Shown here in pieces: positions 28,558-39,221 of a stretch of 64,000 nt of DNA; the first letter of the stretch is position 1, and each line of letters starts with the position of its first letter. The stretch spans positions 1 through 64,000 of the forward strand of contig CP046174.1 of NCBI GenBank assembly GCA_017161075.1, read 5' to 3'. A program made the translations under genes and the position numbers. The notes beneath the pieces were generated by a model that was given only the letters and a program-made list of their open reading frames with translations, was not told where the DNA came from and made no database searches. The DNA comes from Erysipelotrichaceae bacterium 66202529. Lineage in GTDB: Bacteria; Bacillota_I; Bacilli_A; Erysipelotrichales; Erysipelotrichaceae.

Positions 28558-29316
28558 ATTGCATCACCTGTATCCTATTATAACACTATTTTGTATCAAT
28601 CGAATAAAATTTGAATTTGAAGTAATATCAATATGTCGCATGCCTTTACGCTTTCAAAAAATCATATAATGCTATTTTTCAAAAAATACCGGTGAAAAGA
28701 ATACCAGTAAACTATCGGTATAAAGGAATACAAGTTTCCATTAGCATGTTACAGTAATGCATATCTTATAGCTATGAAACCGTTTATACATTAAGGGATG
28801 AAAATAGTAAAAAAGATTTCCGCAATTCACACATTACGGAATGTCTGCTTCTAATATCAGATATGCGACATCTAAAGGGAACATATATAATGAAGCAATT
28901 CATTATCTCTTATATGTTTATGTGATATCGTCAGATCAGATTTTGCGTGTGAGTGCAGTAAACGTGAACATTGCTTGCATATTCAGATATAGAAAAGGGA
29001 GCTGTAGCTCTTATAGTCAATATGCTTTGACTATTTGCTACAGCCCCGATCTGGCAGGTATGCTGCCTGTATGTTGAAGGGAATGAATGAATTTCCCTAT
29101 CACTATCTTATGCAGACCCTGCTATTTTATACAGGAATTTTGTTTATAATGCAAAATATCATATGATATATAAAATTCAGGATAACCCGGCATACGGGCA
29201 TGCTCATACGACCTGCTGAATCACACAACAGGGATAAAAAGTCTTTATCAAATTTATTTATAAGAAAAGAATACAGGCGTCTGTGAATGAAAACAAAGGA
29301 AGCATGGTAAATCTCT
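28558..29316. other. Non-coding region between yggS and tmk
   Basis: About 760 bases without a supported gene. A 78-codon open frame at 28841-29077 has no ribosome site and crosses strong hairpins. The notable content is the structured cluster at 28997-29098, listed separately. Confidence 0.5.
28997..29098. ncRNA. Candidate structured RNA (three consecutive hairpins)
   Basis: The first hairpin has a stem GGG-GCTGTAGC pairing with GCTACAGC-CCC (28997-29008 and 29037-29047, one bulged A). It is topped by a perfect ATAGTCAA/TTGACTAT stem with a 6-base loop. It is followed by GGCAG/CTGCC (29053-29067) and AGGGAA/TTCCCT (29078-29098). No T run follows, so this is not a simple terminator. No known family was recognised and the strand is undetermined. 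Confidence 0.35.
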
Positions 29317-29346
29317 TTGTAGTGCAATAGCTGAATATGCTATAAT
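29317..29346 (+). promoter_or_regulatory. Promoter of the tmk operon
   Basis: TTGTAG (29317-29322), an 18-base spacer and TATAAT (29341-29346) precede the tmk start by about 30 bases. Confidence 0.65.
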
Positions 29347-29376
29347 GATAGGGTCTAGTTAAAGGAGTGTCGGGCT

Positions 29377-30009
29377 ATGAACAAGGGATTGTTTATCACA
29401 TTTGAAGGAAATGACGGAAGCGGGAAAACCACCATCAGCAAGCTTGCATATGAAAGACTGAAGGAAATGGGATATCCTGTCATATATACAAGAGAACCGG
29501 GAGGAATTGATATTGCGGAACAGATACGCAAGGTCATTCTGGATCCTGCAAACACTGCAATGGATGAACGCTGTGAGGCATTGCTGTATGCGGCTAGCCG
29601 GCGGCAGCATCTTGTGGAAAAGGTACTGCCTGCACTGAACGAGGGAAGCATTGTATTATGTGATCGTTTTGTGGATAGCTCACTTGTATATCAGGGTATT
29701 GCAAGAGGAATCGGTATGGAAGAAGTATATGCAATCAATCAGTTTGCTATTGAAGGTCATCTTCCGGATGCCACCGTCTTCCTGTCTGTTGATTTTGAAA
29801 CAGGCTTATCCCGTGTCACAAGCCGCGGCAACAAAGACCGACTGGATAACGAAAGTATGGAGTTCCATAAACTGGTAGCACAGGGCTATGAGCTCATTAA
29901 AGAGAAATTCAAAGACCGTATGCATATTGTGGATGCCAATGCAGATGTGGATACAGTTCTGAATAACACAGTGTCCTGTATTATGGAGATTATAAAAAAC
30001 CATGTTTAA
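29377..30009 (+). CDS. tmk: Thymidylate kinase
   Basis: Tmk phosphorylates dTMP to dTDP for DNA synthesis. The 210 residues include the P-loop EGNDGSGKTTISKLAYE near residue 9 and TREPGG near 39. DRFVDSSLVYQG near 98 binds the substrate, and the lid-type segment SRGNKDRLDNE is near 149. Length is standard. Its end overlaps holB by 8 bases. In Bacillus, small genes lie between tmk and holB; here they are absent. Confidence 0.97.
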   Translation: MNKGLFITFEGNDGSGKTTISKLAYERLKEMGYPVIYTREPGGIDIAEQIRKVILDPANTAMDERCEALLYAASRRQHLVEKVLPALNEGSIVLCDRFVDSSLVYQGIARGIGMEEVYAINQFAIEGHLPDATVFLSVDFETGLSRVTSRGNKDRLDNESMEFHKLVAQGYELIKEKFKDRMHIVDANADVDTVLNNTVSCIMEIIKNHV

Positions 30010-30979
30010 AGATATTTTGAGAGAACAGCAGCCGGTTGTATATCATACCCTTCGCAATGCACTGGAGAATGACCGCCTGGCGCATGCCTATATGTTTAGT
30101 GGACCGAGCGGTACACCGAAAAAGGAAACGGCATATCTTCTTGCGCAGAGTCTGGTATGTGGACAGCCGGGCTTTGCTTGTGAAACCTGCGATACCTGTG
30201 AAAGGATCATACATAACGAATATGCGGATATGATCTATCTGGATGGGACAAGCGTATCAATCAAAAAGGATGATATTTTAAAGCTTCAGCATACCTTTGC
30301 GAAAACTGGATTGGAGAAAACGGGAAAGAAAATATATGTATTGGATCATGCGGAAAACGCAACACCCGATGCATTGAATTCACTCTTGAAATTTCTGGAG
30401 GAGCCGGGCAGTGATATGATCGCGATTTTGATTGTGGAACAGCTGGACAGAGTGCTGCCAACAATTATATCGCGATGTCAGAATATTCCCTTTACAGCGC
30501 TGAGTGCTGCGCAATGCTATGAAGCAGTTCAGGAAGAGCTGGAAGCGATGGATGCCTATCTGCTCAGTAATATGATCCGGCAGAAATCAGAGATTATGGA
30601 AGCTGCGGAAAGTGAAGATTACCAGCATGCCCGTTTCTTAATGAAAGGGATGCTGGAGCGTTATCTTTCTTCTCCCTATGATGCACTGCTCTTTCTGCAG
30701 GTGGAAGGATTTCCGGCAAAGCAGAAAAAATATGGAAAACAGGCTATGCTGTATCTGATTGATATGCTGTCTATATTTTTTAAAGACAGCCTGAGAAATA
30801 GCCGCAAACAACCAGATGCCTGGTATCGGAATATGCTGGAGCAGTATCAGAAAAAAAACATGGATATGGTTGCAATTCTGCAGATTCTCATGCAGACCAA
30901 GGATACATTGCTGCGTTCGGTCAACCTGCAGCTGCTTGTTGATCAAATGCTGTTTAGAATGAAAGAGGTGACAAAATGA
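30002..30979 (+). CDS. holB: DNA polymerase III delta-prime subunit
   Basis: Delta-prime is the stator of the clamp loader and works with DnaX and delta. The 325-residue product has an AAA+ fold with a degenerate P-loop, GPSGTPKKETAY. This is expected for delta-prime, which does not hydrolyse ATP. It also has a Cys cluster (CGQPGFACETCDTC, near residue 50) and the sensor LPTIISRCQNIPF near 155. Its stop overlaps ricT by 4 bases. Confidence 0.93.
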   Translation: MFKDILREQQPVVYHTLRNALENDRLAHAYMFSGPSGTPKKETAYLLAQSLVCGQPGFACETCDTCERIIHNEYADMIYLDGTSVSIKKDDILKLQHTFAKTGLEKTGKKIYVLDHAENATPDALNSLLKFLEEPGSDMIAILIVEQLDRVLPTIISRCQNIPFTALSAAQCYEAVQEELEAMDAYLLSNMIRQKSEIMEAAESEDYQHARFLMKGMLERYLSSPYDALLFLQVEGFPAKQKKYGKQAMLYLIDMLSIFFKDSLRNSRKQPDAWYRNMLEQYQKKNMDMVAILQILMQTKDTLLRSVNLQLLVDQMLFRMKEVTK

Positions 30980-32052
30980 CACAGAATCAGCCGGAAGAAA
31001 AAAACGGAAATGGAAAAGGAAATACGAATCAGAAGCAGGATAGAAGAAAGCATCACGACAGAAATTTCGAACAGAAAAAAGATATGAAGCACAATCCAAA
31101 ACACGATGGCAGACCTGCTGTAAAGCCAGAGACAAAGGAAGTGCGCACGGATACGAAAAAGGAACAGAAACAGGAACAGCGTCCAATGCAGAAGCAGGAG
31201 CATAAAAAGCAGAATCACAATGAACATAAGCCGGAGGGCCGTGTTTATAAGTACATAGCATTTGTTTCCTTTAAGGATTCAAAAAAAATCTATACCTTTG
31301 GCACAGATGTTGATGAATACCGTGTTGGCGATGATGTTGTCGTGGAAACAATACGGGGTCTGGAGCTTGGAAAAATCGTAAAGGAAACAGAAGCATTTCT
31401 ATCAAATGGAATGGAAATAAAGCCGATTATCCGCAAAGCAAGCACCCGTGATTTAAAACAGGTACAGGAAAATGCAGAAAAGGCAAAGAAGGCTATGGAT
31501 ATCTGCGCGGAATGTATCCGTAAGCTCAATCTGGATATGAATCTGATTGAAGCAGAATATACGCTCGATTGCAGTAAGATTATATTTGTATATGTGGCGG
31601 ATGAACGTGTAGACTTCCGTGAATTGTTAAAGGAGCTGGCAAGTATATTCAAATGCCGCATTGAGCTACGTCAGATAGGGCCGCGCAATAAATCAAAAAT
31701 TATCGGTGGATTGGGAACCTGTGGAATGGAAACCTGCTGTTCCCGTTTCATGAATGATTTCGACGTGGTATCCATCAACATGGCAAAGAACCAGCTGCTG
31801 GCTTTAAATATTCAAAAGCTGAGCGGACAGTGCGGTAAGCTGATGTGCTGTCTGAAATTTGAGGACAGCCAGTACAAGAGACTGCGTGAGGGACTGCCGA
31901 AGATGAATTCCCAGATTGAATATAAGGGAAGCCGCTATCGTATCACCAGCATGAACGTTTTACTTCAGCAGGTTAAGATAGAAAATAAAGAGGATGTACA
32001 ATTCCTTTCCTTTAAGGAATTGTGGCCTGATATTGATTTCTCCGATCGGTAG
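30976..32052 (+). CDS. ricT: PSP1-domain protein RicT/YaaT with a long basic tail
   Basis: RicT is part of the Y-complex (RicA, RicF, RicT) that affects RNase Y activity and development in Bacillus. Residues of about 1-85 are a low-complexity tail dominated by Lys, Gln, Glu, Asn and His. The conserved PSP1 part follows, with GDDVVVETIRGLELGKIV near residue 117 and the C-terminal Cys-rich core TCGMETCCSRF and GQCGKLMCCLKFED near 248-300. The usual Bacillus protein is about 275 residues, so the tail explains the 358-residue length. rsmI follows. Confidence 0.92.
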   Translation: MTQNQPEEKNGNGKGNTNQKQDRRKHHDRNFEQKKDMKHNPKHDGRPAVKPETKEVRTDTKKEQKQEQRPMQKQEHKKQNHNEHKPEGRVYKYIAFVSFKDSKKIYTFGTDVDEYRVGDDVVVETIRGLELGKIVKETEAFLSNGMEIKPIIRKASTRDLKQVQENAEKAKKAMDICAECIRKLNLDMNLIEAEYTLDCSKIIFVYVADERVDFRELLKELASIFKCRIELRQIGPRNKSKIIGGLGTCGMETCCSRFMNDFDVVSINMAKNQLLALNIQKLSGQCGKLMCCLKFEDSQYKRLREGLPKMNSQIEYKGSRYRITSMNVLLQQVKIENKEDVQFLSFKELWPDIDFSDR

Positions 32053-32061
32053 GTGAACAGA

Positions 32062-32919
32062 ATGAATCGTCAGAAAAGTTTTGAAAATGAAAAAGCAACA
32101 CTGTATGTGGTGGCTACTCCTATTGGAAATCTGCAGGAAATGACACCAAGAGCATTGACGGTACTGGAGTCTGTAGATGTAATAGCGGCAGAGGATACCA
32201 GAAACACATTAAAGCTGCTGACACATTTCGGTATACATACAAGACTGATATCCCATCATCAGCACAACGAGGCACAGAGTGCAAACGGACTGCTGGAGCT
32301 TTTGCGTCAGGGACAGGATATTGCCCTTGTGAGCGATGCAGGATATCCGCTGATCAGTGATCCGGGCTGTGTGGTGACACAAAAGGTTATTGAAGAGGGC
32401 TTTAATGTCGTGCCGATTTCCGGAAGCAATGCCATGCTAAATGCACTTGTATCAAGCGGTATGGATACCAGACACTTTCTGTTCTATGGATTTTTAAAAT
32501 CGGGGGAGAAGGAACGCATACGGGAGCTGTATGAGCTGAAATATTATCCGTTCACTATGGTTTTCTATGAAGCGCCGCATCGCATAAAAAAGATGCTTTT
32601 TTCCTGTCTGGAGGTTTTAGGAAACCGGCAAATCTGCCTGGCCCGGGAGCTTACCAAAAAGCATGAGGAATTTCTCCGCGGTACGATTGAGGAAATTCTG
32701 GAAACAGCAGATGAGCTGAAGGGTGAAATGGTCATCGTCATGGAAGGTTCCAGAGAAACAAAGGAGCCGGGGGAGGATTCTGCCATGCCGCTGGTGCATG
32801 AACAAATCAATTCCTATATAAAGGAAGGCTTGTCAACCAATGAAGCAATTAAGCGGGTGGCAAGAGAGCGCGGACTCAGTAAAAATGAGATTTACAAGCA
32901 GTACCATGGATTATGCTGA
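32062..32919 (+). CDS. rsmI: 16S rRNA (cytidine-1402-2'-O)-methyltransferase
   Basis: RsmI methylates C1402 in the ribosomal P-site with S-adenosylmethionine. The 285-residue protein has the family start LYVVATPIGNLQEMTPRAL and AAEDTRNTLKLL near residue 43. LVSDAGYPLISDPG is near 92 and ISGSNAMLNALVSSG near 120. I start at the ATG at 32062, 6 bases after AGGTG, rather than the GTG at 32053. A terminator overlaps its end. The ricT-rsmI pairing is conserved in Firmicutes. Confidence 0.96.
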   Translation: MNRQKSFENEKATLYVVATPIGNLQEMTPRALTVLESVDVIAAEDTRNTLKLLTHFGIHTRLISHHQHNEAQSANGLLELLRQGQDIALVSDAGYPLISDPGCVVTQKVIEEGFNVVPISGSNAMLNALVSSGMDTRHFLFYGFLKSGEKERIRELYELKYYPFTMVFYEAPHRIKKMLFSCLEVLGNRQICLARELTKKHEEFLRGTIEEILETADELKGEMVIVMEGSRETKEPGEDSAMPLVHEQINSYIKEGLSTNEAIKRVARERGLSKNEIYKQYHGLC

Positions 32920-32944
32920 AAGAGCCTGGAAAGGGCTCTTTTTC
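32919..32944 (+). terminator. Terminator after rsmI
   Basis: AAGAGCC/GGCTCTT followed by TTT, with the 5' arm overlapping the rsmI stop. Confidence 0.8.
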
Positions 32945-32963
32945 AAAAGAGAGGGTGATGAAT

Positions 32964-33659
32964 ATGGAAATAACACAGGATGTCTGTCTGTATGCTGATA
33001 TGCTGCAGTGCAAAAGGTCAGGAGGAACGGTTTTATATGAAACAGAGGATGCATTGCTATTACAGGGGAGAGTATCAAAAATTTTATATAGTGCTGCCAG
33101 TTCGTTAGAAGCCGGCAAAAGGATCATCGAGCATCTTCCTGTACATTTTGATATACTGGTTGCTCATGATAAATATACAGAGCCCTGGCTGAATACTATG
33201 CGTAATCTGACCTGTGAACTGGAATGTGTACATTGTGTCTATACGAAGACTGCACCACCTGAGATACAGCTTCCGGATGGCTTTACAATACAAAGGCTGG
33301 ATACTAGACATATGCAGATGATAATTTCACTGTATCGTCATTCCATGGAATCTCTTGCGAATGAGAGCTATATCGGAGAATGTCTGAAGGATGGTATGTA
33401 TGGAGCTTTTCATGGTGATGAGCTGTGCGGCTTTATCGGTGTTCACGATCAGGAAAGCATCGGTTTGCTGGAGGTGCATCCAAATTGGAGAAGAAAGGGA
33501 CTGGCAGTCGCTTTGGAGCAGGTGATGATAGCTAAGCAGCTGGAGCGGGGAAGATTACCCTATGGTGAAATTGTATCTGATAATACAGCCAGCATCCAGC
33601 TTCAAAGAAAAGCAGGTATGATCACAAATGAAAAGCTAACCTACTGGTATTTTCCCTGA
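32964..33659 (+). CDS. GNAT-family acetyltransferase
   Basis: GNAT enzymes transfer an acyl group from acyl-CoA. The 231-residue product has an N-terminal half of about 110 residues that I do not recognise. A GNAT core in residues 115-230 carries the acetyl-CoA loop as LLEVHPNWRRKGLAVALEQ, followed by VSDNTASIQLQRKAGM. The start at 32964 lies 8 bases after GAGAGGG. The rsmI terminator just upstream suggests separate transcription or read-through. The acceptor substrate is unknown. Confidence 0.85.
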   Translation: MEITQDVCLYADMLQCKRSGGTVLYETEDALLLQGRVSKILYSAASSLEAGKRIIEHLPVHFDILVAHDKYTEPWLNTMRNLTCELECVHCVYTKTAPPEIQLPDGFTIQRLDTRHMQMIISLYRHSMESLANESYIGECLKDGMYGAFHGDELCGFIGVHDQESIGLLEVHPNWRRKGLAVALEQVMIAKQLERGRLPYGEIVSDNTASIQLQRKAGMITNEKLTYWYFP

Positions 33660-33723
33660 ATATTCATAAAATCATCACACAAGGGTATGTATTTCAAGTT
33701 ATAATACAGATAGAGGTGATAAC

Positions 33724-34404
33724 ATGAGCAGGCTGTTAATAGTAGATGATGAGGAACGAATCAGAAGCATGATTCGCAAGTACGGCGAATTTGAGGGACA
33801 TGAAATTGAGGAAGCAGTTGATGGTATGGATGCTATCGAGAAGTGTAAGCAGGCAGCATATGATTTGATTATAATGGATATTATGATGCCGAATCTGGAT
33901 GGCTTTTCTGCTGTAAAGGAAATCAGGAAGGATGCTTCAACACCTGTTATTATGCTGTCCGCAAGAGGAGAGGAATATGACAGGATTCATGGCTTTGAAA
34001 TCGGTATTGATGATTATGTGGTAAAGCCGTTCTCACCAAAGGAGCTGATGATGCGCGTTAGTGCGATATTGAAGCGTTATCATGGTGATCAGAATACAAA
34101 AAAGAAGGATATCTATACATATGAAGGATTGAAAATTGATTTTACTGCGCGTAAGGTTTTTATTGATGATAAAGAACAGGAAATGTCACCAAAGGAATAC
34201 GTACTTTTATTTTATCTGGTACGTAATGAAGGAATAGCTTTGACAAGAGAGCAGCTGATACATGATGTCTGGGGCTATGATTTTTATGGTGACGACAGGA
34301 CGCTGGATACGCATATTAAGCTGCTGAGAAAAAGTCTGCAGGATTACAGCCGCTTAATAGTAACCCTGCGCGGTGTAGGTTACCGGTTTGAAACAGAAAA
34401 ATAA
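33724..34404 (+). CDS. OmpR-family response regulator
   Basis: A DNA-binding response regulator, partner of the adjacent kinase. The 226 residues hold a receiver domain with the acidic pair DDE at 8-10, phospho-acceptor Asp52 in IIMDIMMPNLDG and Lys in VVKPFSPKEL near 102. A winged-helix output domain follows, ending TLRGVGYRFETEK. A TATAAT at 33700-33705 and AGAGGTGAT precede the ATG. The kinase start lies inside its last codons. No target operator is visible. Confidence 0.95.
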   Translation: MSRLLIVDDEERIRSMIRKYGEFEGHEIEEAVDGMDAIEKCKQAAYDLIIMDIMMPNLDGFSAVKEIRKDASTPVIMLSARGEEYDRIHGFEIGIDDYVVKPFSPKELMMRVSAILKRYHGDQNTKKKDIYTYEGLKIDFTARKVFIDDKEQEMSPKEYVLLFYLVRNEGIALTREQLIHDVWGYDFYGDDRTLDTHIKLLRKSLQDYSRLIVTLRGVGYRFETEK

Positions 34405-36037
34405 ACAGAAACCAGACTTTCTTCCAAAAGCTAAAAAGCCAATCAGCGTCAAATGGAAAATTTTTGTCACACTGGTATTCTTTATTATCATTATCATCGC
34501 CGTTCTCTGGTTTTTTCAGGTCTTCTTCCTGGAAAAATTCTATATGTTTATCAAATCCAATTCTGTAAAGAATGCAGCAAATGAGGTAAATGAGGTAATT
34601 ACACAGAAGCTGGATGGTACCATGGATGCTGATACCTATAAAACGAAAATTTCCAGCATTGCGCGTAATGGTGATTTCTGTGTCATTGTCTATGATGAGG
34701 ATACCAGTAAGGATCCAATCATGGGAAATGAGGGGGATGGTAAATGCATGCTCAGCAAGTCAACCAGCTATGCTGCTCATGCGGATGTTATAACGAAGCT
34801 GAAACAGGAGGCGATGACAAAGGATACAGGCATTGCTTCTAAATTGATTGAAGACAATGCCAAGGTAGAGGTTCCTTTTGAATCCTTTCGTTTTTCTTTA
34901 ACAAAGGAAGGTCTTATGATACCGCGTCCCGAAGCCTTTCCAACAAGAATCACATCAGATATAAAAAATGATGGTCGCAATAAAGAAAATATGAAAATTT
35001 CCAAGGGAGTACAAAACATGACCTACATCAGTGTAGTCAGAGGAAGTAATTCCCATATGAAAATCAGTGTAATCAATGCACAGCTGACGCCTGTAAATGC
35101 GACGATTGAAACAATCAAAACACAGTTTATCATCATTGCGGCAATATTGACGATCGTTGCGCTCCTTCTTGCCTTTTATCTTTCAAGAAAGATTGCACGT
35201 CCGATCATTTCTATTAACAGCGGTGCGAAGACACTTGCGACAGGACAATATGATGTGGCATTTAACGGCAAGGGATATCTGGAAATAGAGGAGTTGAGCA
35301 ATACCTTAAATTATGCCGCAAAGGAGCTTAGCAAGGTGGAAAATCTGCGGCGTGAGCTGATTGCGAATATGAGCCATGATCTGCGCACACCATTGACGAT
35401 GATCAGCGGATATGGAGAGGTAATGCGTGATATTCCTGGTGAAAATACACCGGAGAATGTACAGATTATCATAGATGAAACTAAGCGGCTAACCAATCTG
35501 GTAAATGATATGCTGGATCTTTCCAAGCTGCAGGCAGGGGTACAGGAGCTGAATGCTGTACAGGTGAATCTCACAAAGGAAATACAAAGCATTATCAAAC
35601 GGTATGAAACCTTATTGAAACAGAATGAATATGATATCCGCTTTGAATATACAGAGGATGTTACGGTTCTGGGAGATATCATTAAGCTGGATCAGGTTAT
35701 TTATAATTTAATCAATAACGCAATCAATTATAGCGGGGAGGATCATCAGGTCATTGTGCGGCAACGGCTGCATGAGGACAGCGTACGTATTGAAATCATC
35801 GACCATGGTCCCGGTATCGAAAAAGATAAGCTTCCGTATATTTGGGAACGTTATTATAAGGTGGATAAGACACATGTACGCTCCAAGGTTGGCAGTGGAC
35901 TTGGTCTGAGTATAGTAAAGGCAGTCCTGGAGCTGCATAAGGCAGCGTATGGGGTACATAGTGAGGAAGGAAAGGGAAGCATTTTCTGGTTCTCTTTGCC
36001 TTACTGCAAAACTGAAGAAGCAGATATAATGAAATAG
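34388..36037 (+). CDS. Sensor histidine kinase with HAMP domain
   Basis: A 549-residue membrane kinase. Span 1 is near residues 22-45, and an extracellular sensor region of about 200 residues follows. Span 2 is near 247-266, then a HAMP linker. The HisKA motif ANMSHDLRTPLTMI has phospho-acceptor His330. The ATPase boxes are VIYNLINNAINYS, IIDHGPGIEKD and KVGSGLGLSIVKAV. It appears to start at TTG, overlapping the regulator by 17 bases, because no ATG occurs before the first span. The signal sensed cannot be read. It resembles cell-envelope stress kinases in layout. Confidence 0.94.
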   Translation: MKQKNKQKPDFLPKAKKPISVKWKIFVTLVFFIIIIIAVLWFFQVFFLEKFYMFIKSNSVKNAANEVNEVITQKLDGTMDADTYKTKISSIARNGDFCVIVYDEDTSKDPIMGNEGDGKCMLSKSTSYAAHADVITKLKQEAMTKDTGIASKLIEDNAKVEVPFESFRFSLTKEGLMIPRPEAFPTRITSDIKNDGRNKENMKISKGVQNMTYISVVRGSNSHMKISVINAQLTPVNATIETIKTQFIIIAAILTIVALLLAFYLSRKIARPIISINSGAKTLATGQYDVAFNGKGYLEIEELSNTLNYAAKELSKVENLRRELIANMSHDLRTPLTMISGYGEVMRDIPGENTPENVQIIIDETKRLTNLVNDMLDLSKLQAGVQELNAVQVNLTKEIQSIIKRYETLLKQNEYDIRFEYTEDVTVLGDIIKLDQVIYNLINNAINYSGEDHQVIVRQRLHEDSVRIEIIDHGPGIEKDKLPYIWERYYKVDKTHVRSKVGSGLGLSIVKAVLELHKAAYGVHSEEGKGSIFWFSLPYCKTEEADIMK

Positions 36038-36125
36038 CAGCTTTTTACTGTAATGATATCCTGTTTCCGAAGTCTGATGGTAATGGAAAATCACAATAAA
36101 AATATGTAACAGATTATAATATAGA

Positions 36126-36170
36126 AAAGCGTATGATATTCGTATGAATATTGTACGCTTTCTTATTTAG
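36126..36170. terminator. Terminator between the kinase and the beta-glucoside operon
   Basis: AAAGCGTA/TACGCTTT with an inner ATATTC/GAATAT pairing is followed by TTCTTATTT. It lies between convergent genes and may act in both directions. Confidence 0.75.
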
Positions 36171-36234
36171 AAAAAAAGAATACAATGGCAACGCCTAAAG
36201 GCAGCACCCTGTATCCTCTAATTTTCATCTTCTG

Positions 36235-37677
<1,443 letters not shown>

Positions 37678-37684
37678 CTAACTA

Positions 37685-39061
37685 CTAGTTTTCTTTTTCT
37701 TTAAATAAAAGCAAGGTTAAAACGAATGTTACAACCATAGCAATCACAACACCGATTATATAATTTACAAAGTTCATAATATCTGTTGACATGAATCCAG
37801 CTAAGGCAAATACACCCAAACCACTCATTGCGACTAATTTTGAACCCATAATTCCTGCATAACAGCCACCAACAAAGCCGCCGATAACAGATGCGATAAG
37901 TGGTGTTTTAAATCTGAAATTGACCCCGAAAAGTGCAGGCTCTGTAACACCGGCCAGAAAGGCAGTTAAGGATGCTGAACTGGCAACACCTTTTGTATTC
38001 CTGTTTTTGGATTTAACGGTTACCGCAAACGCTGCAGCAGATTGTGTAAAGTTCGCAATATAACAAGCTGGAATTATCAATGGATCATAGCCAAATTTAG
38101 TAAAGAATGACATGCAGACCGGAGCCAATGTAGAATGCATTCCTGTTACGATTAGAATAGGATATATTCCTGATAAAATACCTACACCTAAAAATCCAAC
38201 ATTGTTATAGATTTCTTCCACGATCCATGTGATTCCATCGCCTAAAACAATTCCTGCAGGAGCTATCAGGCAAAGCGTAAGAGGCAGCATAACAATAACA
38301 GTACACAGAGGAACCATCATAATTCTAATGATTTCCGGCATCACTTTTTTAAAGAACCGTTCCACATAACTCATTACAAATACAACCATAATAGATGGGA
38401 ATATCATATTTGTATATGTAGCTGCATAAATAGGCAATCCAAACAGTGTAACAGATGTGCCTTCTGTAAATGAATTCATTAGAGAAGGAAATACTAATAA
38501 ACAGCATAAGCCCATCGCCAAGCTGGGATCAGTCTTAAACTTTTTAGCAGCTGTATACGCTACAAAAATCGGCATAAAATACAATGGAGCATCACTTGCA
38601 TATCCTAAAACAAGATAGGTGGAGGATTCTGCCGGAAGAATACCTACAAGATTCGCCAGAACCATTAAAACCTTAATCAATCCCGTTGCCATGAAAATCG
38701 GAATCAAAGGTATGATGGAACCTGTGATACCTTCTAATATTGCCGCAAAGCTGAATTTCTTTTTCTCACTATCCAGATTTTCATTAACGGCGTCCTGCTG
38801 TGCAAGCCCTGTTTTTTTACAAATCAGCTGATAAGCATCACCTACAGCTTGACCAATGATGATTTGTAATTGCTCACCAGACCACTGACAACCCATAACC
38901 CCCTGTACTTGCTCTATAGCTTCTTTTTCCACTAAGCTTTTATCCTTCACATTAAAACGTAAACGTGTAATGCAATGCGTGAAAAATGTTATATTTTCTT
39001 TTCCACCGACCAGATCAATAACACTATTTGCTAAATCTTCGTATTTTTCTTTCTTCGCCAT
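37685..39061 (-). CDS. Beta-glucoside PTS permease, EIIBC
   Basis: Membrane permease that imports and phosphorylates a beta-glucoside. The 458 residues have the EIIB domain first, with phospho-Cys30 in FFTHCITRLRF, followed by a linker and an EIIC domain of about ten spans. No EIIA domain is fused; the EIIA is the separate gene at 40064. I start at MAKKEKYEDLA, 8 bases after AAGGAG; a longer frame begins within an AT-rich leader. A RAT/terminator switch lies between this gene and the upstream licT. Confidence 0.95.
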   Translation of the reverse strand: MAKKEKYEDLANSVIDLVGGKENITFFTHCITRLRFNVKDKSLVEKEAIEQVQGVMGCQWSGEQLQIIIGQAVGDAYQLICKKTGLAQQDAVNENLDSEKKKFSFAAILEGITGSIIPLIPIFMATGLIKVLMVLANLVGILPAESSTYLVLGYASDAPLYFMPIFVAYTAAKKFKTDPSLAMGLCCLLVFPSLMNSFTEGTSVTLFGLPIYAATYTNMIFPSIMVVFVMSYVERFFKKVMPEIIRIMMVPLCTVIVMLPLTLCLIAPAGIVLGDGITWIVEEIYNNVGFLGVGILSGIYPILIVTGMHSTLAPVCMSFFTKFGYDPLIIPACYIANFTQSAAAFAVTVKSKNRNTKGVASSASLTAFLAGVTEPALFGVNFRFKTPLIASVIGGFVGGCYAGIMGSKLVAMSGLGVFALAGFMSTDIMNFVNYIIGVVIAMVVTFVLTLLLFKEKEN

Positions 39062-39140
39062 AAATCTTTCTCCTTTTATTTTTTTATGAATATATATATG
39101 CAAACAATGTATTTCGCGCGATAATACACTGAATTTGCCT

Positions 39141-39195
39141 AAAATAAAACCTCAACACAAAAACACATAAAAATACTGTGCTCTTATGTTGAGGT
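39141..39195 (-). terminator. Conditional terminator between licT and EIIBC
   Basis: On the minus strand ACCTCAACA pairs with TGTTGAGGT, followed by TTTATTTT. The 5' arm overlaps the 3' end of the adjacent RAT, so RAT folding and termination exclude each other. Confidence 0.88.
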
Positions 39196-39221
39196 AATGC
39201 CCAACTTAATGGTTACAATCC
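39191..39221 (-). promoter_or_regulatory. Ribonucleic antiterminator (RAT) no. 2
   Basis: GGATTGTAACC-ATTAAG-TTGGGCATTACCT matches the bipartite LicT/BglG target. It begins inside the last licT codons and overlaps the following terminator stem. When phosphorylation-controlled LicT binds, the terminator should not form and EIIBC-bglA would be transcribed. Confidence 0.9.

Noticed and set aside
28841..29077. 78-codon open frame upstream of tmk
   Set aside because: No ribosome site, no recognisable domain, and it runs through strong hairpins better explained as RNA structure.
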